Below are positions 37,001 through 52,000 of a stretch of 64,000 nt of DNA, one piece after another. The notes under the pieces were generated by a model. It made no database searches. It was given only the letters and a program-made list of their open reading frames with translations, and was not told the origin of the DNA. Position numbers and translations under genes: made by a program. Every line of letters starts with the position of its first letter. The first letter of the stretch is position 1. Source of the DNA: Synanceia verrucosa (taxonomy: Eukaryota; Chordata; Actinopteri; Perciformes; Synanceiidae); contig CM056558.1 in NCBI GenBank assembly GCA_029721515.1, forward strand, positions 9,951,240 to 10,015,239. The letters are read 5' to 3'.

Positions 37001-40000
37001 CATTACTGTTGAAGTGAGTGTGATGGGGCAATAGTAGTTCAAACAGGTGATGTTGTTTTTCTTTGGGAGGGGTACTATTGTGGTGGACTTGAGCATGTTG
37101 GCATGTTGGCACCGATGACTGGGAGAGTGACGGATTGAAAATGTGTGCAAGAACCTCAGTCGGCTCTGAGGAGCAGGCCTTCAAAGCATGGCTGGGGATG
37201 TTGTTGGGGCCAGCTGCTTTTCATAGGTTAGTCCTCCTCAGAGCCTTGAGTACCTCAGCTGTAGTCACAGTGAGTGAAGTGTTCTCTGCTACCTCTGTTG
37301 TTGGGGTCCCTCTGAGTTGGTCGGTGTTGGGGATGTCAAAGCCTATTGTCAATGCATGTACTGATGTAGCTGGTGACATTGAGCCAATAATTGACATGTA
37401 TTGATCCAAATTTCATCATTTGCCATGTAAAGGATTAATAGCATTATTAGAGCTCGAAATTGAGATCAGTGTCTCAAGGAAACGTGTGGCCTGGAGGTGC
37501 AGGTGGTTTTCTGGGCAGAATGCCCAAGCAGGTACACAGCCCTACAGTGGACAATACACCCAGAAGATGATGCTAAGGTCACTAGGGTGCACACAGCTGG
37601 CGTGTGTGATGGAGGTGTACAACAAGCTGAAAAAATAGAAAAACAATAAGATGATATGATCAATCATATCATTGTTTGATTGGATCAAAGGGAAAGTCAC
37701 ATGAGGGTAAGGGGTGTATTCTGGGGTCAACAGATATGTAAGGGGATGACACAAAGGGCAGAATTTCATCTCCCCCGTAGTGGCTCATGGTGCTTCTTGT
37801 ATTTTTTACAACAAACACCATTTTTTGGTTATGAAGATCAGCTGGCATCGCTTCTTCTTTGTTTCTGGAGTCTTTTTATTTTTAACAGCTAATTGTCAGT
37901 TGCTTGGGTGAACTTCATTCAAACTGACAATTTAAAGAGTCCAAGGCGCAATTCCATTTGTCTTCCCTCAACACCAGCACTTGGTTTCAAGTGCCCTCCA
38001 AAGGTAGACACCCCTACAGGATTAAGTGAGAAGTGTTAGGGTAGAAATCTTACCCTACAAAGTAGGACAGCACTTAGCGTAGCGACGCTGTTCACTTACA
38101 TCATGCCATGCGCCGAAGTTGGTGCATACGTCATACGGAGCGTTTAACAACATGAGAGGCTCTCATAGCTCTCCCGGTAGATTTGTGCACATCGAAATAT
38201 AGCAATTTTATTATACTTGTGTTTTAAAACAACGGTACATAAATCGACTGTACTTATAGCGAACAAATATATCCTGAAATATTTTCCTTTTAAATGCATG
38301 TTGTTATGTATTCCTGCAAGGGAACAGTTTTTTTCACCTGTTGGGTAGGGGCGGTGCTGTTTCCCTGTGTGCCTGGAGATTCTCTACTTTTTGCCTTCCA
38401 AGTCACCTCCCCACCAGGTGCATATGGTTGGGCCTGATTTCCTTGGAGGGTATTTAGGGAGAGGACTCCAGAGCCGCCAGTCTCTCTTTCCCCCCTCGTC
38501 GTGATGACAGCTGCCTGCCGTTGGTTTTAGTTGTTTTGGTTTGTTTGCACATTTTCCACGAAACAGCCCATACTTCACTACACATAGTTAGATACACTTA
38601 TACTGAGGGTTAGTTTCCTTTGTGATTTAGGCCTTTATTTTAATAAACCTTTTGAAATAGTTTACTGTGTGGTCTCCCTCTTGTTATAGTCTGCCATTGA
38701 GGCAGGTGGATGTAACAAATGGGGGCTCGTCCGGGATCTTGCAAGGTTATCAGTACCTTACTAATGCCCGTGGATTTGTTAGCTCAATACTCTTGTTGGG
38801 AGACTCACAGTGTTTAGTTACATTGTTTAATTGGTTAATAATTGGATGATCTTGGGTCAGACTCAGTCTTGGTTATTGATTGGTCTGTTTGATTTGCTTG
38901 ATTTAACGCTGATTTGTTTGGCTTGCAGCAAGGAGGGAGGATTGGTGGCCGCCTTCTTTTGGTAGTGGGGACCTGGTTACCGATTATGATCCTCAGCTGG
39001 ATGGTGAGTAACTTGGGGTACTGTTGTCACCTTCTGTTTATGAAGCATGGGGTTTAGACACCATGAACTACGTGAAAACCCTGTGGTAGGAGTAGAAGCG
39101 CTTAATGCTTGATTTTTTTTTGTTTGTTGTTTTAGTTTGTTGTTTTTGGTGTGCTGTAAGCCGGGGCACTACTCAGTAGTGCCATTAGGGTGCTGTTGGT
39201 AGTTAAGCTGCTGTGAGTGCACTGAAGAGTAAGTTGTGGTTAGCTAGGGATCCTTTGCTGAGTTAGATGCGGGGCAGCTCTTTAGCTTCATCTTCTATTT
39301 AAAGCTACTCACCGTTCTATGTTGGGGTATTGTAATCGATAACCGGGTTTGGCAATATTGTTTTGATGTGAGGGCCTGGTAAATTATAGTGTTTTGGGTG
39401 TTGCGTTGTGATCTGGGTGGCCTGGTGATTGCTGCGTTTTGGTTGCTGGTCCAACATTTGTAACTTTAAAGGTTTTGGTAAAAGAAAAAAATGGATCCTG
39501 TGAAGGAATTTGTGGCAGCCCCATCAGTTGATTTGTTAGAGCAGTTAAAGGTTGATGATCTGTGGCGAGTTGCTGAGCATTATGAACTGAGCATTGATGC
39601 CACTCCAGGTTGTGCTAAGAAAAGAGAAGTCCTTGCTGCTATACAGGCTGGGCTAGTGGCTGAGGGAATTTTAAAAGAGGATGACACGTCCCCGCCCACT
39701 TCTGATGAAGGTATGGTTGGTGAAACGGGTATGAGCGTTGGGTTATCATTTGCAGAGCAAAAGGAGCTGTTAGTGATGCAGATACAACTGCAGGATCTTC
39801 GGACTCGAGAGCGTCAGCTAGAAAGAGATGCCCTGGAGTTAGAGAGAACCCACCAGGATAGACGCTCTGCTGATGAGGGGTCTGATGGTAGGTGCAGAGA
39901 CAATTTAGGAGACATGGTTCGACTTTTACCAAAGTTTAACGAAAGAGATCCTGATGTGTTTTTTTCATTATTTGAAAGTCTTGCTGATGAGAGAAATTGG

Positions 40001-43000
40001 TCTGATGCGGATTGCACTGCACTCATTCAGAGTGTTCTTCCGCCTAAAGCTCATGAGGCCTATCTAGCTAGCCTATCTATCTAGGAAGTCTTATGATAAA
40101 GTTAAGTCTGCTATACTTCTAACTTATGAGCTGTGCACTGAAGCATACCGGTTGTGCTTCAGAAACTGGCAAAAAACTGAAAAACAGATTATGTGGAAGT
40201 AGCGAGAGAGCTGGTAAGTCACTTTAAACGTTGGCGTGAGGCCGCAGGGGTTAAGACGCTGGATGACCTGTGTGACATTTTGTTGCTCGAACAACTCAAA
40301 ACCATCGCACCTGAACGCATCATAAAAACTGCCCTTGAAGCTGCAAAGTGGGCAGACGAGTTTGTTTTGACTAACAGGGGTCAAGTTGGTGAGTTTCGGG
40401 GCCGTGGTGGTCATGGGTATAGAGCTGATCAGAACGGAGGCCACCAGTGTCCTTACTGTGCTAGGTTTCCTAGTGGGAGTTCCAGGGGCCCACCACCTCA
40501 TACAAAAAAAATGAGCGTGTTAGTCCAAGTAAGGTTGTTTCTGACTCTACTTGTAACTATTGTTTAGAAAGGGACACTGGAAGAAGGACTGCCCTATGCT
40601 TAAAGGTAGAAGGTATACTGGTATGGGGATATCTGCTGCTTGCCCTCAGGCCATGTCAGTATATGTCAGTGAGGGACAGGGGACTGTGGGCCCAGATGAG
40701 GAGATGTATAAGGTGAAACCGTCAATGATGGTGACTGCACTACCAACTCTTTCTGGGAGCAGTGAACCTTCAGATGCTCCACTGAGCCCTGACTCCACAG
40801 TTCCAGATAAGGTATCTCCTGTCTACAGACACTTCATCACGACAGGTTTTGTTTCATTGGTGGGTAGTCCACAGAAAGTACCTGTGAAGATACTGCGTGA
40901 TACAGGGGGTTCAGTGTCTTTTATTCTGGACTTGGTGTTGGCCTTTTCTGAGCAGTCGAGCCTTGGGAAAAGCGTATTGATCAGAGACATGGGAATGCAC
41001 AAGTGGCCAGTCCCTTTCCATAGGATCCGGCTTGACTCTGAACTGGTTAGGGGGGAGGTGGCTGTGGCCCTTAGGCCAACCCTGCCGGTGGAGGGTGGGT
41101 TTATCATTTTAGGTAATGACCTGGCTGGCGTAAAGGTGTGGGGAGGGGTTTCAACTCCACCTCCCATAGTAATGTCGGGGCCAATGGTTTCCTCGGGTCC
41201 CGACAGTTGTGAAAATGAGTTTCCGGGAGTGTTTACTGCCTGTGCGGTGACTCGCTCCATGGGGCGATCTGAACCTGAGGGGGGGACTACAGAGTGTGTT
41301 AAACAAAGTACTGTTCAACTAATTGATCTGCCTCTTTCCCTGTGCAAGAGTGAGCTGATCGCTGCCCAGCAGGAAGACCCTGGGCTGCAGTCATTATTTG
41401 GTGAGGTCAAGTCCACCAAAGAGGTGGAGAGCTTGGCACATGGGTATTTTGTATTGGATGGAGTACTGGTTCGTAAATGGCTTCCTCATGATGACTGTTC
41501 TGTAAGCGACCCAGCGTTCCAGGTAGTTGTTCCTGCAAAGTTCAGGGATGTGGTTTTGGAGACAGCACATGGTGATGTAGCGGGACACATGGGGGTTAAA
41601 AAGACCTGTGATAGGTTGCTACGTTATTTCTTCTGGCCAGGGCTGAGGAAGGAGGTTACTAGGTTTATCAAGACCTGTCACATCTGCCAGCTTACTGGTA
41701 AACCTACCCAGACTATTAAACCTGTACCTCTTTACCCCATTCCTACAGAGAGTGAGCTGTTCGAGCATCTCATTATCGACTGTGTGAGACCGCTCCCTCC
41801 ATTGAAGTCGGGGTGCACCTACCTGTTAACGGTAATCTGTCAGACCACTCGGTACCCAGCAATGTATCCACTACGCTTCATCACCACACGGTGTATTGTG
41901 AAAGCTTAGTCACAGTTTATCTCTATTTTTGGTATTCCTAGGGTCATACAGAGTGACCAGGGGTCCAAATTCACATCTCAAATGTTTGCCCAGGTTCTAC
42001 GTCAGTTAAAGGTGAAGCACAACAAAGCTAGCACTTATCATGCTCAGAGCCAGGGAGCACTCGAGAGGTTCCATCAAACCCTTAAGTCGCTGCTGCGTGC
42101 TTACTGTACTGAACTTACAGGGGACCGGCAGGAGGGACTACCTTGGCTTACGGTGGCTGCTAGAGAAGTATTACAGGAGAGTACAGGGTTTAGTCCCAGT
42201 GAATTGGTGTTTGGGCATAAAGTGAGGGGTCCCCTGGCAGTTTTGAGGGATGGCATAAAGTCTGCAACACCACCTGTAAATCTCATTGACTATGTGAATG
42301 GTTTTTACCGTAGGTTGCATCTGGCGGTTAAGATGGTGGGTGAACATCTGAAAGCCATCCAGAGCAAGATGAAGCGATATTATGACCACAGAGCAGAGCC
42401 TCGAATGTTCTGTCCTGGAGACCAGGTTTTGGCATTGTTGCCCATCCCTGCGTCACCGTTCCAGGCCAGGTTCACTGGACCATACACAGTGGTCCGACAG
42501 GTCTCTGAACAGAACTATTTGATAAATACTCCGGACCAGAAAAAGTCAACTCAATTGTGTCATGTGAACTTGCTAAAAGCTTACTATGCTTGAGCATCTA
42601 ACTTAGCGGATTTAAGTGGTCTAGTGGGCCATTTGCCAGATGAACCAGGAAGAGAGTTGTCCAAGCTGATAGCCGCTTTTCCCTCCCTGTTTTCTGACAC
42701 TCCTTCTTGTACTCATTTAGTGCAGCACTACATTGACGTTGGCGAGGCGGAGCCAATTCGCCAGAGGTTCTACAGGGTCCCACTGGAGAAGCGCCGCCGC
42801 CTGGATGCCGAGGTGCACTATATGATCGACAACGGGTTGGCGGTGCCTTCTAACTCCAGCTGGGCCTCTCCATGTATACTGGTAGGGAAATCAGATGAGA
42901 CGGACAGGTTTTGCACAGAATAATAGAAAAGTGAATGCTGTGACCAAACCCGATTCCTTTCCCTTACCTCGGATGGAAGACTGTGTGGATGCAGTGGGAT

Positions 43001-46000
43001 CTGCCAGGTTTGTGAGTAAGTTTGATCTGCTAAAAGGCTACTGGCAGATCCCACTGACTCCCCGTGCCCAAGAGATATCTGCATTCATCACACCATCTGG
43101 TCTTTATTCCTATAAGGTGATGAGTTTTGAGTTACGGAATGTGCCAGCGCCTGATGAATCGGGTAGTAGCTGGGCTGGAGGGTGTTGCCGTCTACTTAGA
43201 TGATGTCTCCACTGACCAACCTAATACAGCAGAAGATAAAGTTTGGTCTTCTGCATGTCAGCAGGCTTTCGATCAAGTGAAAATGCTGCTGAGTACAGCT
43301 CCTGTCCTGGTGGCGCCAAAACTAGATCAGCCATTTAAGTTACAAGTAGATGCTAGCCAGGTTGGGGCTGGGGGTGTCCTTATGCAGACGGATTGTGACG
43401 GGGTGGACAGGCCAGGCAGTTACTTTTCCAGGAAGTGTAACCATCATCAGTTAAACTATTCAACAATAGAGAAAGAAGCCTTAGCCCTCATGTGGTCTCT
43501 GCAGCATTTTGATGTGTATGTGGGAGGGGGAGTCCATTCAGTGGTCGTCTATTCAGACCACAATCCCCTAACCTTTCTTCACTCCCTGCAGAGTCCCAGT
43601 CAGCGGCTGATGAGGTGGACGCTCTTTCTTCAGCCGTACAACCTGAGTATCCGGCACATACGTGGTGTGGACAACGTCATAGCAGATGCGTTGTCCCGTG
43701 TGCCAGAGGGGTCTGAGTAAGCCTGCTTCCCCGCACCCTACATTCCTTTGCAGTATTCCATCTAACCTTGTCTTTTCTCCTTAAGGATGCTCTCCGGGTA
43801 CCAGGAGTTGCTGGGGGGGGTTTAAGGTGTGTGTGGGGGGGGTGGATTAGCAGGGTGGAACATGACACCAGTTGACCTTGATTCTTTGTACCTATTTTCT
43901 AAGGTTGCTTATCTACTGGTAACCATATCCAACCTAAAGTTACCAAATTGTAGTGATAAATGTAAATAGTGGGTCACCCTTATTAGAGTTTTTCTTTATG
44001 GTGTATTGGCAATGTTGTAAGCCTTTTGTGTCGTTATTATTATTATTAGGGCCCGAGCGGACTGTGAAACAGATCCGCAAGGGCCTGTTCACACGTTGCA
44101 CGCAAAATGGTTGAATGGCGCCCCCTACAAAGTTGAAAAATCCCCATAGGGAAAGTCGCCAACTTTGGCGTACCTCAACGAAAATCAGTACACATGTTAA
44201 GCAAACCCAGACAAACAAAATTGTCTCTTGGCAGGAAGCTGAATTTCCAACAGGAAGTCGGACATTTTGAATTTTTGATTTTCTCATGAAAACGAACTCG
44301 TACTAGGGATTTCTAGGTGATGAGTGCTAGGGCTCACGAATCTTTGGCGAATTCACCGTCTAAATTCGAATGACTCTCACATTCACATACTCGATCCTAG
44401 CAGCTTCAAATTTTCAGAGCATGACGGGGGCTCCACAGCGCCACCCTTTACATTTACATGTACTGGTACCACATAGTTGACTCTATCAACTTCATTCCAC
44501 TTCTAAAATGTCTAGAACAAGTTGGTGAAGCTCCACAATGAACGCCGTGAGACTACGAGTAATGGTGTTTGTGTGGCGGCGCCGCATCTTTCGATTTTTC
44601 GCCAAGCAAATACGTGTGACTTTTAGACAGCTTCAGTAAAGTCGTATGATCATGAAATTTGACACACAGGTCAAGGGTGGCGACCTCTAACATCTAATGG
44701 GGGCCACGCCAGTGGGCGGGGCAAAATGGCTCCATAGCGCCCCCTTGAAATCTTCAAAAAACCCTCCCCATAGGGGTTTTTATGGAGTTGTAGGATGAAA
44801 ATCGGTACACGTGCAAGTTGACCAGATGCACAAATAAGTCTCTTGCACCAATTGTCTATTCTAAACAAGAAGTCAGCCAGTTTGTTTCCACTCATCATTT
44901 TGGTGCCTCCAAATACCTTTGGCTTTTTGATGGCTTTAATAAACTCATATCATCATGAAACTTGATACACAGGTCGAGGGTGGCGACCTCTAACATTTGA
45001 TGCAGACCATGCCTACAGGCGGGGCAAAATGGCTCCATAACTCCCCCTAAATTGTTGAAAAATTCCCATAGGGAAAGTTGATGTTTTTTGTACCTGAACA
45101 AAAATCGGTACAGATGTTAAGCATACCCAGTGGAAAAAAAATTTGTCTCTTGGCACGAAGCTGAAATTCCAAAAGGAAGTCGGCCATTTTGAATTTTTGA
45201 TTTTCTGATGAAAACGAACTCGTCCTAGGGATTTTGTCCGATCGAAATGAAATTTGGTACACTTCATCTCCAGACCTAGCTGAGCAAAAGTCAAAGGGCG
45301 TGGCTGCTAGGGCTTGAGAAACTTTGGCGAATTTGCCGTCCAAATTTGAACGACTCTCACGTTCACATACTCGATCCGAGCAGCTTAAAATTTTCTGAGC
45401 ATGACGGGCACTCAGCCCTGAACGTGCTAATATATTAATGTCATGCATTACTCATGGCGCCCCCCAGTGGTAATAGGAAGTGGCCAGTTTTTTGGCTTTT
45501 GATGGCTTCAATAAACGCGTATCATCATGAAAGTTGATACACAGGTGACCTCTAGCATCTGATGGGGGTTACGCCCACGGGCGGGGCAAAGTGGCTCTAC
45601 AGGGAAGAGCCAGGGAATTGTCCTTGATGATGTTTTTTGCCCTTTTAAGGCAGCGGGAGATGTAAACGTCCATCAGGGAGGGGAGGGGGCAGCCGATGAT
45701 TTTCTGTGCTGTCTTAACAACCCTCTGAAGCCCCTTCCTGTCTGCCATGGTGCAGCTGCCGTACCACACTGTGATGCAGTAGGTCAGCAGGCTCTCAATG
45801 GACGAGCGATAGAAGGTCAGCAGCAGGGTGGGGTCCAAGTTGTGTTTCTTGAGGACCCTCAGGAGGTGTAGCTGCTGCTGCGCCTTCTTGATGATCGCCT
45901 TGGTGTTGTCTGTCCAGGAGATGTTGGAGGAGATGAGGACGCAGAGGAACCGGATGGTGTGGACCCTCTCCACACACTCGCCGTTGACGTAGAGGGGGGC

Positions 46001-49000
46001 AAGTTCGGTGCTGAGCCCCCTAAAGTTGACAATGATCTCCTTCATTTTCTTGGTGTTCAGAGCCAGGTTGTTTTCTGAACACCAGGTTGCCAACTTCAGG
46101 ACCTCCCCTCTGTAGGCTGTCTCGTCTCCTCCTGAGATGAGTCCTACCACTGTTGTGTCGTCGGTGAACTTCACGATGAGGTTGCTGTTGTGGGCCGGAC
46201 AACAATCATGGGTGTAGAGACAGTACAGGAGGGGGCTCAGCACACAGCCCTGTGGGGAGCCGATGCTCAGTGTCCGCGTGGAGGAGAGGTGGGGGCCGAG
46301 TCTCACTGTCTGGGGCCGGTTGGTAAGGAAGTCCTTTATCCAGGCACATGTGAGAGGGGGGAAGCCGAGAGTGTCCAGTTTGGTAATAAGAATGTCTGGA
46401 ATGATTGTATTAAAGGCAGAGCTGAAATCCACGAAGAGCATTCGGACATAGCCCTGTTGCTGCTCCAGATGTGACAGCGCGGAGTGGAGAGCTAAAGCGA
46501 TGGCATCTTCAGTGGATCTGTTTGCACGCTATGCTAACTGGTAGGTGTCGAAGTCTGGGGGGAGACAGTCCTTGATGTGCTGGAGGACCAGCCTCTCGAA
46601 ACACTTCATGATTATCGGAGTGAGGGCCACAGGACGATAATCATTTGGGCTCGTGGTGGGAGACTTCTTAGGTACTGGGATGATTGTGGCATGACCCCAT
46701 CAACTTCATTCCATTCCTAAAACATCCACAACACATTGGTGAAACTACATTACGAACACCGTGAAGCTATGATAAACGGCGTCCGTATGGCGGCGCCGCG
46801 TCTTCTGATTTTTCGCCAAGAAAATACGTTTGGCTTTTTGATGGCTTTAAAAAAGTCGTATCATCATGAAATTTGATAGACAGGTCAAGGGTGACGACCT
46901 CTAACATCTGATGGGGGCCACGTCCATAAACGGTCAAAATGGCCCCATAGCGCCCCCTTGAAATTTTCAAAAACCCCTCCTCATAGGGGTTTTTATGGAG
47001 TTGGAACATGAAAATTAGTACACACGTGTAACTTGACCAGACGCACAAAAAAGTCTCTTGCGCCAACTGTCTATTCCAAACAGGAAGTCGGCCATTTTGT
47101 TTCAACTCTTCATTTTGGCGTGATTTTCCACATTGAACCATCAAATGGCCGTAACTCCTTTGTGTATTAATCGCTTGACGTTTTTTGCCCCATGCTCGCA
47201 CTGCCATCCCCATCTGATGCCCGACCGCGTCATACTGCGAGGGCCCTACATAACCGCTTGCGGTTTTCTAGTTATTATTATTATTATTCCTGTACATCTG
47301 TTTTCCCAATTTTTGCCCCTTTCCCAACGTTAAAAAGTTGTATAAATTTGCACATTCCTGCGGCCCGCTCCGAAATTCGATATTTTGGGGGTGTTCGCAC
47401 ATGTTGCACGCAAAATGGCTGAATGGCGCCCCTACAAAGTTGAAAAATCCCCATAGCGAAAGTCGCCAACTTTGGCGTACCTGAACGAAAATTGGTACGC
47501 ATGTTAAGCATACCAAGACGAACAAAATTGCCGGATAGCAAGCCATGCCTTCCCAAGCATTTCTTTCCTCACTATGCAAAGTTGAGGCATGGGTTGGGCC
47601 ATGCTTCAAAAGGGGGAATGTGCCCACAGATAAATGAACTGTGGTTTACAAAGGGCTTTTCTGCCTATGCACAAAAGTACTGTCAGACTTGTGTAATATG
47701 TGCTACAAATAAGGCAGGAAGGCCTATTCAGATTGCACATTATGCAGCCCATCCACCTCCAACATGTTATGATGGATTTCATTGAATTATCTCCATCAGA
47801 AGGAAAGTCACACTGTCTGGTGATGGTAGACATGTGGTCAAAATGGGTTGAAGTTTTCCCCTCATCCAAGGAAACTGCCTCTGTGGTCGTAAAGGTGCTT
47901 CTGCAGGAGATTATTCCCAGTTGAGGCATACCAGCAAAGATTTCAAGCGACAATAGTCCTCACTTTGTTAACAGTGCCATCACTGGGGTAAGTCAATATT
48001 TGGGTATTGATCTGAAAACACACTGTGCATACCACCCGGCTTCAGGAGGTGCGGTGGAGAGAGAAAATGGTACCTTGCTCAAGCAAGCTAAGCTAGCAAA
48101 ATGTTGCAAAGAGACAGGACTCCCCTGGACTAAAGCATTACCTTTAGACCTAATGTACATTAGAATGAGAAAACGGGGACGTAATAATCTCAGTCCTTAT
48201 GAAGTCCTGTTCGCAACCCCCTGTGGGGGTGCATAGACCAAAGGATCTATTACCAACAACTACACTTTGTGAAGATGCTATGCTAACCTACTGTTCTAAC
48301 CTCTCAAAATCTCTCTCTGACATAAGACAACAAGTGGGCGCGGCGCTCCCTGACCGAGCCAAAGGCCCCCTGCATCAGGTCCAGCCCGGGGACTACGTGG
48401 TCGTGAAAGACTTCAGGAGGAAAAGTTGGAAACACAGGCGCTGGCAAGGCCCGTTCCAGATTCTCCTTACAACGCACACAGCCGTGAAGGTTGCAGAAAG
48501 AGCACGTGGATCCACGCGTCCCAGTGCAAAAAGGTGCCAGCTCCAGCTGACCCACCACTGGGGGATCCACAATATCAGGAGGAGGTAAAGCGCTCCCCTG
48601 CTACATGTGGTGTGCCAAAACACCATCCGACGTAGTAGACCCCAGGCAGCAGATGTTGATGAGGGAAAACGATTACGATCGCCTTAGAGCTGAACTCATA
48701 CTGAGGTACGCCAGCGTCTGACAGACGCACCACAAATCATAGTGCACGCCAAACCCGGTGCACATCGACACCAGCTACACTCAATTCATGGTCTTTAAGC
48801 CTCCAAAGACCACCACAAACTGAAGAAACACAGACAATATTCCCACATCTCACACCCATACCACACACACGCACACCCTACATCTGACGTGCCACTCACC
48901 AACTGAACAGAGGGTGAAAGGTTTTAATTATCGGGTTGCTTATTGCTACTTCTCTCCTGTCACTGGTCTTTATTATTTTGCTCATTAATAGGTTTAAATA

Positions 49001-52000
49001 AATATGGAAAGACCATGACCGTGGCATCACATAGGGCTCCTGGGTTTGCTTATTGTACTACCTCCCATTCTATTACTACCACACCACCTACAGGACTCGC
49101 AGCACACACACAGACACAGGCTCATTCATGACTATACTGCCACGCACTCCACCACATGGGCCCCTTCAACACAGGCGAAGCACGAATAATGGCACTCTTA
49201 GTCTTGATCCAGTCTCAAGTAATGCATGTTGGTCTGCGATGAAGCTGATGGCAATTAAACAAAACTGTAGCAATGGCTGTTATGTTTGTTCCCAGTTACC
49301 CTCTCACTCCTCGGTAACTATTCCTTATCCTCTTGACCCCTCGGAAACTATGGGCGCACTCCTAGCATTCCATGCGAAGCCCCAGGTACGACACGGTCCT
49401 GGTGATAGTTACACAGTGGTGGGAAATATGTCACGCCTCTTATCATTTCTTAATGTTTCGGTCTATGACTATACTGGTTTCTGCCTGCGCGTTTCAAACG
49501 TTATGTTTGCTTTGTTAAACCTGAGGCATACTCACCAGTAGCCACTATCAATCCAACCATTTTCAGGCCCTCCCTTTGCATTACTCGCCCTCCCAAACCT
49601 GGAGGTCAGTGTCATTTCCTGGGAACTTCCCTAAACTGCTTGGTGACAAGAAATAGTACATGTGGTGCAGAGGTGCCTGGGGATGACTGTCTGAATTCCA
49701 GAAACACTCCTTACATCTCTACTTTAAATATTTAACACTTGTTAAGGCCCGCACACTGCACAGTCTCTCCCAAATTCTGTTCTAACAACCCCACGCTCCT
49801 AGTTTCTTTGAGTGACGGAATCGGTTGCCTAAGACACCATGTTTGGGTCTGCGGCAAATATGTTTACAACTTCCTGCGTCCTAAATGGTGTGGAACCTGC
49901 CACCTGGCGAAATTAATGCCCGCCGTTCGTGCCCTGGATAGTCTTACCCACCATTACCATAACTGTTATGATGATATGTATAACTCTTACAAAGACGCTG
50001 CTTAGATGACACACCTCAACGCGTCCGCATTTCTGGAGGCATTAAGTTTCTCAGGGGCCTCCTTCCATGGTATGGTTCTGTTAATAATGCTCATGAAATA
50101 GACCAACTAGCCGTGGACCTTGAGAACCTCACTTCTCTAGTTACAGATGGCTTTGACACACTGACAAATACGTTACAAGCTGTGGCAAATATGGCTACTC
50201 AATCTCGCCTCGCTCTAGATCAAGTTTTAGCTGCACAAGGAGGTGTCTGCCATATCATTAGAGAAGAGTGTTGCACTTACATCCCATCATTCAGAGACAA
50301 TATGACATATATCCGCGACCATTTGAACTCTCTCCTCATCAGGATGACTGCCAAGGACACTGTCCCTTCTACTGGTTTAAATTTTTTCAGTTGGTTGACC
50401 ACTGGACCCCTGTGGGCACAGCTCCTGAAGTTATTGTCCCCATTACTGCCTATTATCCTTATGGTTTTCCTCTTTTCTTGTTGTATTGTTCCCTGTTTAA
50501 AGCGCATGATCAGTAATGTAACCTCAACTACTATGGTGAAATATACTCAACTCCGGGAGTTTACTCACTCAGTTTTACTCACCAGCAGATATCCGACCTG
50601 CAGAGGGACAACACCGAGCTCCGCTCCACGCTGACAGCCCTCACTTCGGAGGTAAATATCCTTAAAAAAGAGAATAAATCTCTTCTGGAGACCGTCCTTG
50701 ACATCCAGACGAGGACAACCATTCATAGTCTGCTCTTGTCGGTTAGCGTATGCTGACCCCCCTCATAAATTTCAGTTGTTCCAGAAAATATTCATTCTCT
50801 CTGTGCCTTTATTATGACCCCTAACTTGTTTTCTCTTCTCATATACCACAGTTGAATAATCATCTCTTCATCAAGGAATGATGGATCCAAGGACTCCAAG
50901 GCTGGGTGCATGCACAAGGGGATCACTTTTCCTCTGGTCCCTAGCGTCGCTCTACGATTCAGTGAGGCCTGCCAAGCTGTGGCCCCTCCCCCTGGGCGGG
51001 GGGGGGGGGGGGTGGACGTGCCCGATGTCTCTCCTTTTGGGCCCTAGGGCTTCTGGGCCTTCGCTGTTTTCCGGGGGCCGGGGGGCGGTCGTGGCCCCTA
51101 TCTCCTTGTGGCGGTCCGGCTGGCTCTGGGGGTTTGGGGCAGGAGGTGCTTCCCCGTTCCTTTCCTCCCCGCGTCCCTCCTCTCCTCTCTCCTGCCTGCC
51201 CGCTCCTCCTCCCCCTTCTCCCTTCCTCGGGTTGTCTGGGGGTCCTCGTCGTCTGTGGGGTTGGCTTGGGGGCCGGGGGCTCTCTTCTGGGGGGTGGGGG
51301 TTGGGTGGGTGTGGGTGCTCTGGCCCGCACGTGCTCAGGCAATCGCCCGGGCCTGCATGCCACCACTGGAGTTCCAAGCTCAACTTGCTGGATCCCTGAT
51401 CTGGGTCCGACACTATCCTGGGCTGAGATGGGGCCAAGCCGACTGGGGGCATACACCGTTGCCTGTGGGGTTCTGGCAATTTTTAGCCTCCTGGGAGCGC
51501 CGTGGGGTGGGTTGCTCGGGTGCTGGGCTGCCATTGCTGCGGAGGCAGCGTTGGCGTTTTATTTTCCCAGCAGCGTTTGTCTCCCCGTGCTGGGGGGGGG
51601 TGGGAGGGGGTGGATCGGTGTTACGGTGGGTGGTGGGGGGGCATTCCCTCACATTCGAGGGGGCATTCCGGGGTTTAGTGGGGGGCAATCTGCTCTGGGG
51701 TCGCGGCTTTCAGGGTCATGGTGTTGGTGGGGCCTGCTGATTTGTGTGGGCTCTCCCTGACTCCTGGCCTCTTGGTCCAGGGGGCCCCGTGCTTCAAGGA
51801 CTATGCCCATCTCTTCCACTCCCCTCGCAGCTCTGTTCCCATGGGCCGGGTCCACACCAGACTGCCTCTTAATGTGCACTTCACATATCTTGCACCTCAC
51901 TGTACATAGTCACTTTTAGGTACATATAGGAATTCAGCACATAGGGCTTTGAGGACAGGTGGGGGTGAGAACGGAGAGAACGGCCTGGGGGGTGCCCTTG

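Larger units (their letters stand above)
38302..43730 (+). mobile_element. Second Gmr1-type gypsy element, decayed and without 3' LTR
   Basis: The 5' LTR, the tRNA-Pro primer-binding site, gag, protease, integrase, reverse transcriptase and RNase H occur in that order, so this element too has integrase before reverse transcriptase. It is a different family from the element at 26578 because LTRs and proteins are clearly diverged. Frameshifts in gag, a TAG inside integrase, a TGA after integrase, a frameshift in the palm and a deletion of the thumb show it is dead. No 3' LTR was found after 43730. Confidence 0.88.
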
